From: Bacteroidota bacterium
GTDB taxonomy: Bacteria; Bacteroidota; Bacteroidia; Chitinophagales; Saprospiraceae
DNA length: 7,043 nt
NCBI GenBank assembly: GCA_018969455.1
Contig: JAGWYI010000219.1
Location: 1-7,043, forward strand
Direction: 5' to 3'
Below are positions 1 through 7,043 of this stretch, piece after piece. The notes beneath the pieces were generated by a model. That model searched no databases, had not been told where the DNA came from, and saw only the letters and a program-made list of their open reading frames with translations. The stretch's first letter is position 1. Every line of letters begins with the position of its first letter. A program made the position numbers and the translations under genes.

Positions 1-8
1 ACGTCACG

Positions 9-1841
9 CTATACGTAACCTTTCGCCTGAAGCCGGAACAACTCGGCATATTTACCGCCCTGCGCCAGCAATTCCTCGTGGCTGCCCAGTTCCAACAGTT
101 GTCCGTTTTCCAAAAACAAAATCCGGTCGGCCATGCGTACCGTGGAAAAACGATGGGAAATGAGCACTGCTGCCCGCCCTTTCAGCAGGGCCGCGAAACG
201 CAAAAACACTTCATGCTCGGCCCGGGCATCCAGCGACGCCGTGGGCTCATCGAGAATGATGAGTTGGGCGTCGCGCATGTAAGCGCGCGCCAGCGCGACT
301 TTTTGCCACTGTCCGCCCGATAAATCTACGCCGCCCAGGAAGCGTTTTCCCAGCATTTGCTCGTATTGCTTGGGCAGACCGGAAATAACCCCGTCTGCCA
401 GGCTTTTGTGCGCGGCATCTTCAATGCGCGCCGCATTTTCTTTTTCTTCAATGTTGCCTACCGCTATATTTTCCGATGCCTTGAACATAAAACGCACATA
501 ATCCTGAAAGATAATCCCAATCTGTCCGCGCAAGTCTTCCGGTTGGTATTCCTGCAAATCGATGCCATCCAGCAGGATACGGCCTTCGCTGGGCTGGTAC
601 AAATTGGCCAATAACTTGACCAGGGTTGTTTTCCCGGCGCCGTTTTCGCCCACCAGGGCCAGCTTTTCTCCCGAGTGGAGGGTAAAACTGAGGTTTCGGA
701 TGGCCCAGACCTCACTTTCGGGATATTTAAATCCGACATTTTCAAACACAATGCCCTGTTGCATGGGGCGCGGGAGGCGTTTTTTACCGGCCTGCTCTGC
801 CGAAAGGGGTTTTATGGCAAAAAAGTCGAAGTAATCCTGCAGGTATAAAGCGGTTTCTCCAATCCGGGAAAAACGAATCACCATAACTTGCAGCAAGGAT
901 TGCATCTGGCGGAAGGCGCCTGCCAAAAAAGTAAGTGCGCCCAGGGTAATATGTCCGCGTACAGTTTGCCAGATTACAAATCCATAAGCGGCATAGTAGG
1001 AGGCTGTTCCGACCGCCCCGAACAAACTTCCCCATGCTGCCCGTTTGATGGCTAATTTTTGATTTGCCAGGTAATATTGATCAGAAATACGCTTGAAGCG
1101 TTCGGCGATAAAGCCCTCCAACCCGAAAATTTTAATTTCCTTGGCGGTTTCATTGCTTGCGCCAATGTAACGCAGATAGTCGAGCTCCCGGCGCTCGGGC
1201 GTCCAGGAGCGCGTAAGGGAATAGGATTCGTGGTTAAAGCGGGTCTCACCCACAAATGCCGGAATTACGGCAATGACCAAAATCAACAGCAGCCAGGGGT
1301 TGAAAGCCAGGAGGCCTCCAGAAAGAAACAAAACCGTAATAATATCCTGAGCCTGGCCCAGAACCATGCTCATGAGCGCAGTGCGACCAGCCGTTTGTGT
1401 ACGGGCGCGCTCGAGTTTGTCGTAAAACGCGGCATCTTCAAACTGAAACAAATCCAGCGTTGCGGCATGCCGGATGATCTGCACCGAGGAATCGTTGCTC
1501 ACCAGATCACCCAGCAGGCTGTCGGTCAGCGCGATTGCGCGGTTGAGCAGACTTGAAAGCACCGCAAGCACGAATTCAAGCAATACCCAGCCCCACAAGG
1601 CGGGCGAAAGTCCCAGGATGGCATGGTCGAGGGGCGGGTGCTGGATTTCGGCCACGGTAACATCAATGATTTCCTTGCCTACATACAACATCGTGAGTGG
1701 CAAGGCTGCCTGAAGCAGTCGAAATACCACATTCCAGAGGCTAAGCATGGGCGCAACCGCCCATATCATGCGGAAAAAACGCGGCACATTGCGCAGGGCC
1801 TCAAACTGGTCCCGCAATTTTTTAGAAGGTTTGTCGGCCAT
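9..1841 (-). CDS. ABC exporter, fused permease/ATPase (COG1132/NisT-like)
   Basis: This is a complete 610-residue half-transporter, expected to dimerise in the inner membrane and export a substrate using ATP. The N-terminal half has about six hydrophobic segments (roughly 33-53, 82-98, 163-180, 182-197, 272-291 and 298-312), giving a type IV exporter fold. The C-terminal ATPase domain has Walker A GENGAGKTT (398-406), Q-loop FQD (Q446), signature LSGGQ (507-511), Walker B LIILDEP (527-533), D-loop SLD (536-538) and switch histidine H563, so it looks catalytically intact. The stretches 'SNETAKEIKIFGLEGF' and 'GGVDLSGGQWQKVALARA' resemble the branch containing lantibiotic/peptide exporters such as NisT, but no precursor peptide or modification gene is visible, so the substrate is unknown. 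The stop lies at 9-11. The start ATG (1839-1841) gives a normal family length. The DUF2007 gene lies 45 bases upstream on the same strand, so the two are probably co-transcribed. Confidence 0.95.
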   Translation of the reverse strand: MADKPSKKLRDQFEALRNVPRFFRMIWAVAPMLSLWNVVFRLLQAALPLTMLYVGKEIIDVTVAEIQHPPLDHAILGLSPALWGWVLLEFVLAVLSSLLNRAIALTDSLLGDLVSNDSSVQIIRHAATLDLFQFEDAAFYDKLERARTQTAGRTALMSMVLGQAQDIITVLFLSGGLLAFNPWLLLILVIAVIPAFVGETRFNHESYSLTRSWTPERRELDYLRYIGASNETAKEIKIFGLEGFIAERFKRISDQYYLANQKLAIKRAAWGSLFGAVGTASYYAAYGFVIWQTVRGHITLGALTFLAGAFRQMQSLLQVMVIRFSRIGETALYLQDYFDFFAIKPLSAEQAGKKRLPRPMQQGIVFENVGFKYPESEVWAIRNLSFTLHSGEKLALVGENGAGKTTLVKLLANLYQPSEGRILLDGIDLQEYQPEDLRGQIGIIFQDYVRFMFKASENIAVGNIEEKENAARIEDAAHKSLADGVISGLPKQYEQMLGKRFLGGVDLSGGQWQKVALARAYMRDAQLIILDEPTASLDARAEHEVFLRFAALLKGRAAVLISHRFSTVRMADRILFLENGQLLELGSHEELLAQGGKYAELFRLQAKGYV

Positions 1842-1886
1842 AGAATGTCAGAACAGCAGGGTAGGGGAAAGGTTTACCCGGGAATT

Positions 1887-2267
1887 TTAATTAAATATGA
1901 TTTTTATCAGATACAAAATGCCCATTATGCCCAGCAAAACTGCTGCGAGCACCAAGAGATTTTCCCAAATGCTGCCCAGGTTGCGGGTTTCATCTGTTGG
2001 AGGCAATTCAGTGAGGAGGATGGATTTTGCCCGGTCTTTGTCGTCGGGTCGCACGTGCAGCCGTACATACACGAGCGACGACGGCAAAATGCTTTGGGAA
2101 TTGGAATTGGCTAAAAAACAGGGGATTCCTTCCGCGCGGAGGCGTGCAGCGGCAAGTTCCGCTTCCATAGGCGAATAGTATTTGCCTATTACTTCGCTGT
2201 CGCCTTCTTCGGGGAAAAAATCGTGCTCATCGAAGTCAAAATCGTCCAGAATGTTTTGTTTGGCCAT
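1887..2267 (-). CDS. DUF2007 domain protein with C-terminal membrane anchor
   Basis: This 126-residue protein has three parts. An acidic, Phe/Asp-rich N-terminus (1-23) comes first. Residues about 27-86 match the DUF2007 'putative signal transducing protein' pattern: 'YYSPMEAELAAARLRAEGIPC' followed by 'VYVRLHVRPDDKDRAKSIL', a small alpha/beta fold of the ACT/GlnB type. A single hydrophobic segment (about 103-124) then probably anchors it to the membrane with the domain in the cytoplasm. The biochemical function of DUF2007 proteins is not established. The start ATG at 2265-2267 is the first in frame and keeps the whole domain. It precedes the ABC exporter by 45 bases on the same strand, so a shared transcript is likely; whether it acts on the exporter is not known. 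Family assignment is from the recognised motif only. Confidence 0.85.
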   Translation of the reverse strand: MAKQNILDDFDFDEHDFFPEEGDSEVIGKYYSPMEAELAAARLRAEGIPCFLANSNSQSILPSSLVYVRLHVRPDDKDRAKSILLTELPPTDETRNLGSIWENLLVLAAVLLGIMGILYLIKIIFN

Positions 2268-2299
2268 GTAATGCGCTCTTTACAGGGTTAAATAAGGCC

Positions 2300-2307
2300 T
2301 AAATGTA
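2300..2307 (-). promoter_or_regulatory. weak candidate -7 box for the minus-strand operon
   Basis: On the minus strand this reads TACATTTA, one mismatch from the Bacteroidota -7 consensus TAnnTTTG. It lies 32 bases before the DUF2007 start codon. The only possible -33 partner is TTTA (2329-2332, minus strand), 21 bases away and inside the palindrome at 2319-2356. If real, the palindrome would overlap the -33 region and could control this promoter. The match is weak and could be chance. Confidence 0.2.
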
Positions 2308-2318
2308 GGGTTTTATAC

Positions 2319-2356
2319 CGGTAAATGGTAAACTGCATGCTGTTTGTCATTTACCG
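2319..2356. promoter_or_regulatory. 38-base imperfect palindrome in divergent promoter region (possible operator)
   Basis: Outer arms CGGTAAATG (2319-2327) and CATTTACCG (2348-2356) are exact reverse complements. Inside them, AAAC (2330-2333) pairs with GTTT (2342-2345), and the centre is the palindrome GCATGC (2335-2340). Unpaired positions are GT against GT and T against T. Overall 32 of 38 positions are symmetric. It sits midway between divergent genes and has no T-tract, so an operator for a dimeric regulator is more likely than a terminator. A transcribed hairpin or a cruciform cannot be excluded. The regulator is not in this window. Confidence 0.5.
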
Positions 2357-2420
2357 CCAGTCTGTTGTCTTTGGGCTAAATTCTCCGGTTTAATACGGTT
2401 TTTTTGTAATTATGCAGCAA

Positions 2421-2429
2421 TATTTTTTG
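2421..2429 (+). promoter_or_regulatory. weak candidate -7 region upstream of the amidohydrolase gene
   Basis: TATTTTTTG is one base longer than the Bacteroidota -7 consensus TAnnTTTG and lies 42 bases before the ATG at 2472. A TTTG at 2403-2406 is only 14 bases upstream, closer than the usual spacing of about 19-21. The T-rich setting makes chance matches likely. Confidence 0.25.
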
Positions 2430-2471
2430 ATTCATGCGCAAAAGGCGCCTTAACACCAACCAAATCTGTTT

Positions 2472-5702
<3,231 letters not shown>

Positions 5703-5886
5703 ATGGCCGCCTGTTTGATGCGTCAAACTTGAATGAAATTGGAAATTACGACCGGAAACGGGGTAAATTCTGGTTTGAATTGCCGGGAAGCAAAACCAAT
5801 GGCGGTGTTGGCATGCAACACAGCTGCACGGATACGAAATGTGTGTGCGGACACTAGTAAGGTGAATATCGAACCGCAGAATGTCG

Positions 5887-5940
5887 AACACCGAATGTCG
5901 AAGTTTTTTAAATTTTGATATTCGGTGTTTTTTATTTTTT
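5887..5940 (+). terminator. terminator-like hairpin, repeat copy 1
   Basis: The left arm (5887-5902, starting AACACCGAAT) pairs with the right arm (5914-5929, ending ATTCGGTGTT). This gives a 16-pair stem, including two G-U pairs in RNA, around an 11-base loop. T-runs at 5928-5933 and 5935-5941 follow. It stands 29 bases after the TAG at 5855-5857, a good place for a factor-independent terminator of the amidohydrolase transcript. Confidence 0.75.
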
Positions 5941-6051
5941 TGAATTGCCGGGCAGTAAAACCAATGGCGGTGTTGGCATGCAACACAGCTGCACGGATAC
6001 CAAATGTGTGTGCGGACACTAGGGAGGAGAATATCGAACCGCAGAATGTCG

Positions 6052-6105
6052 AACTCCGAATGTCGAAGTTTTTTAAATTTTGACATTCGGTGTTTTTTAT
6101 TTTTT
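6052..6105 (+). terminator. terminator-like hairpin, repeat copy 2
   Basis: Same hairpin as copy 1, with left arm 6052-6067, right arm 6079-6094 and T-runs at 6093-6098 and 6100-6106. It differs by one mismatch in the outer stem (AACTCC in place of AACACC) and by a C in the right arm that turns one G-U pair into G-C. It would act as a back-up terminator. Confidence 0.65.
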
Positions 6106-6215
6106 TGAATTGCGGGCAGTAAAACCAATGGTGGTGTTGGTATGCAACACAGCTGCACGGATACGAAATGTGTGTGCGGACACTAGGGAGGAGAATATCG
6201 AACCGCAGAATGTCG

Positions 6216-6265
6216 AACACCGAATGTCGAAGTTTTTTAAATTTTGATATTCGGTGTTTTTTATT
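6216..6265 (+). terminator. terminator-like hairpin, repeat copy 3
   Basis: Left arm 6216-6231, right arm 6243-6258, T-run 6257-6262. The arms equal those of copy 1. It is the last element of the array and insulates the AT-rich genes downstream from transcription of the amidohydrolase gene. Confidence 0.65.
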
Positions 6266-6326
6266 AAGCGGCATGCCTTGTCATGTAGAGATTCGATTAA
6301 CAATAACTTAGGACAAAGTCATGTAT

Positions 6327-6334
6327 TAAATTTG
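6327..6334 (+). promoter_or_regulatory. candidate -7 box (TAAATTTG) for the lipocalin-like gene
   Basis: TAAATTTG matches the Bacteroidota -7 consensus TAnnTTTG exactly. It would place a transcription start near 6340, about 35-40 bases before the ATG at 6377, favouring that start over longer alternatives. No TTTG is seen at the expected -33 distance. The rest of 6266-6376 shows no other gene or structure. Confidence 0.35.
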
Positions 6335-6376
6335 GCAGCAATAAGGCTAGCATTAAGTTTTGTAAAAATCTTACAA

Positions 6377-6745
6377 ATGTTCAGTTTTGCGGTTTGTAAC
6401 AGTCCATGGACAAGTGTGTTGGATTTCGAAGACTTGAATCTGGACGGGGCTTTTGTTGAATTTGAAGATTCCTGTTCGAAAGATGACCGAATGTACTTCT
6501 ATGTAAATGGTGTATTTAAACAAGATAATTGGATAAAGTTATGTGACACGGACGATGACCCAAATGAAGTTTTTGAAGTAAAATGGCTTTTGGAAAGCAA
6601 TGATCAATATTTAACAATTGAAGCAGAATTTGATGACATTAAGTATTATATTGTGCGCATATCTTCTCAACAGGCAATTCTAAATGTAGTTGACCCAGAC
6701 AACGCACCCAATCAATACACACGAAGAATTGTCCTATCACGTTAA
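6377..6745 (+). CDS. small lipocalin-like protein, N-terminus uncertain
   Basis: From the ATG at 6377 this encodes 122 residues. The pattern 'FEDSCSKDD...FYVNGVF', a second Cys (C33 and C56), 'VKW' (W70) and 'DQYLTIE' followed by 'IKYYIVRIS...ILNV' resembles the lipocalin-like domain (Lipocalin_4 type) of small Bacteroidota envelope proteins, whose function is generally unknown. Such proteins usually start with a lipoprotein signal, but none is clear here. The frame is open back to 6254, and a TTG start at 6332 would give a hydrophobic N-terminus (LAAIRLALSFVKILQMFSFAVC) ending in Cys, with a poor lipobox (FAVC). ATG 6377 is chosen because it is the only upstream ATG in frame and a -7-like box lies just ahead of it. 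The start could also have been lost at the junction with the repeat array. It is visibly more AT-rich than the genes to its left. A lipoprotein gene follows 13 bases downstream, probably in one operon. The family call is a pattern match by eye. Confidence 0.6.
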   Translation: MFSFAVCNSPWTSVLDFEDLNLDGAFVEFEDSCSKDDRMYFYVNGVFKQDNWIKLCDTDDDPNEVFEVKWLLESNDQYLTIEAEFDDIKYYIVRISSQQAILNVVDPDNAPNQYTRRIVLSR

Positions 6746-6758
6746 AATTATCCATGTC

Positions 6759-7043
6759 ATGAAAATGCTTCTCAAGTTTTTGCTTTTATCGGGCGTTATT
6801 TCATCCTGCGTTAAAACAACCATGGTACATGGCAAATTTACAAATTATGCCACCGGGAAACCAATTGAAGGAATAAGGGTATTGCTTGCTGCAAATAGAA
6901 GTAACAATCATGGCGGAATAGATAACATTTCCGTAGATCAAGATACTACGGATAGTAATGGAGATTACAGTTTGGAGGTTGAAGGCAAAAACATCGAATA
7001 TGTCTTGTTGCGCGCATTAAATATCCCCAAAGATTTTGTAGAC
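6759..7043 (+). CDS. lipoprotein with CarboxypepD_reg-like domain, partial (3' end outside window)
   Basis: The ATG at 6759 opens a frame of 95 codons with no stop before the window edge. The start MKMLLKFLLLSGVISSC is a lipoprotein signal peptide: Lys residues, a hydrophobic core, then lipobox ISSC with the lipidated Cys at position 17. The mature part begins 'VHGKFTNYATGKPIEGIRV' and later has 'DTTDSNGDYSLEV' (62-74), the pattern of a carboxypeptidase regulatory-like (CarboxypepD_reg) beta-sandwich domain. This domain is common in Bacteroidota outer-membrane and surface proteins. The protein is predicted to be anchored in the outer membrane or periplasm; its role is unknown. It follows the lipocalin-like gene by 13 bases, suggesting co-transcription. 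No Shine-Dalgarno sequence is visible. An alternative start two codons later (6765) would change little. Confidence 0.82.
   Translation, partial: MKMLLKFLLLSGVISSCVKTTMVHGKFTNYATGKPIEGIRVLLAANRSNNHGGIDNISVDQDTTDSNGDYSLEVEGKNIEYVLLRALNIPKDFVD

Larger units (their letters stand above)
5774..6265 (+). repeat. three-copy 165-base tandem repeat: gene 3' end + stop + terminator
   Basis: Copy 1 spans 5774-5938, copy 2 5939-6103 and copy 3 6104-6265. Copy 3 lacks one base (CCGGG to CGGG near 6112) and loses similarity after the final T-run. Each copy starts TTTGAATTG, encodes the end of the amidohydrolase tail (to TAG at 5855, 6020 and 6184), then has a TCGAA-rich segment and a hairpin with a T-run. 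By eye copies 1 and 2 differ at about 8 of 165 positions. The junction of copies lies in a run of T shared by the terminator T-tract and the TTTGAA start of the unit, suggesting duplication through short homology. Copies 2 and 3 have no upstream gene body, so their coding parts are presumably relics. Confidence 0.95.

Noticed and set aside
1842..1886. Possible hairpin (GGGTA...TACCC) between the DUF2007 and exporter genes
   Set aside because: The stem is only about five pairs with no T-run on the minus strand; it is too weak to call a terminator or regulator.
6022..6060. GGAGGAG after the stop in repeat copies 2 and 3 as a ribosome binding site for a small ORF starting ATGTCG
   Set aside because: The spacing to the ATG is too long (about 15 or more bases), the stretch is altered in copy 1, and the ORF would run through the terminator hairpin.
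5774..6265. CRISPR array or integron attC-like cassette sites
   Set aside because: The units are 165 bases, contiguous and near-identical with no variable spacers, and no cas or integrase gene is present. The hairpin ends in T-runs, as in a terminator, and lacks attC-type core sites.
6254..6376. GTG start at 6254 for the lipocalin-like gene
   Set aside because: It lies inside the terminator stem of repeat copy 3, and the resulting N-terminus (MFFIKRHALSCRD) has no family resemblance.

Overview
The window looks like a chromosomal segment of a Bacteroidota bacterium, possibly from a lineage of moderate GC such as the Saprospiria. This is inferred from gene content (a DUF2007 protein, a secreted TolB-propeller/amidohydrolase fusion, a lipocalin-like protein and a carboxypeptidase-regulatory-type lipoprotein), from the lack of convincing Shine-Dalgarno sequences before the starts, and from a TAnnTTTG-type -7 box. 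The species cannot be named from the sequence.

Layout. Positions 9-2267 hold two minus-strand genes, probably co-transcribed: a DUF2007 protein with a C-terminal membrane anchor, followed by a complete ABC exporter half-transporter with fused membrane and ATPase domains. A 204-base divergent intergenic region (2268-2471) contains a 38-base imperfect palindrome that could be an operator. On the plus strand, 2472-5702 encodes a large exported protein with many PD40 (TolB-like) propeller repeats followed by a metal-dependent amidohydrolase domain. Its end is broken: one A appears to be missing from an A-run at 5649-5652, and the real C-terminus (68 residues) continues in the -1 frame to a TAG at 5855-5857.

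The most unusual structure follows. The last ~27 codons of that out-of-frame C-terminus, with the stop codon and a terminator-like hairpin, are repeated three times in tandem (5774-6265, period 165 bases). All five substitution differences among the copies inside the coding part are synonymous. This suggests the copies diverged while the Cys/His-rich tail peptide was still under selection, for example as the ends of paralogous genes.

After the array the sequence is visibly more AT-rich. It carries a lipocalin-like small protein with an uncertain N-terminus (6377-6745) and, 13 bases later, a lipoprotein with a CarboxypepD_reg-like domain that runs off the right edge (6759-7043). These two probably form an operon of envelope proteins and may be accessory DNA. 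Apart from the two likely operons, no functional link between the genes can be shown. Most of the products act at the cell envelope or in the periplasm.
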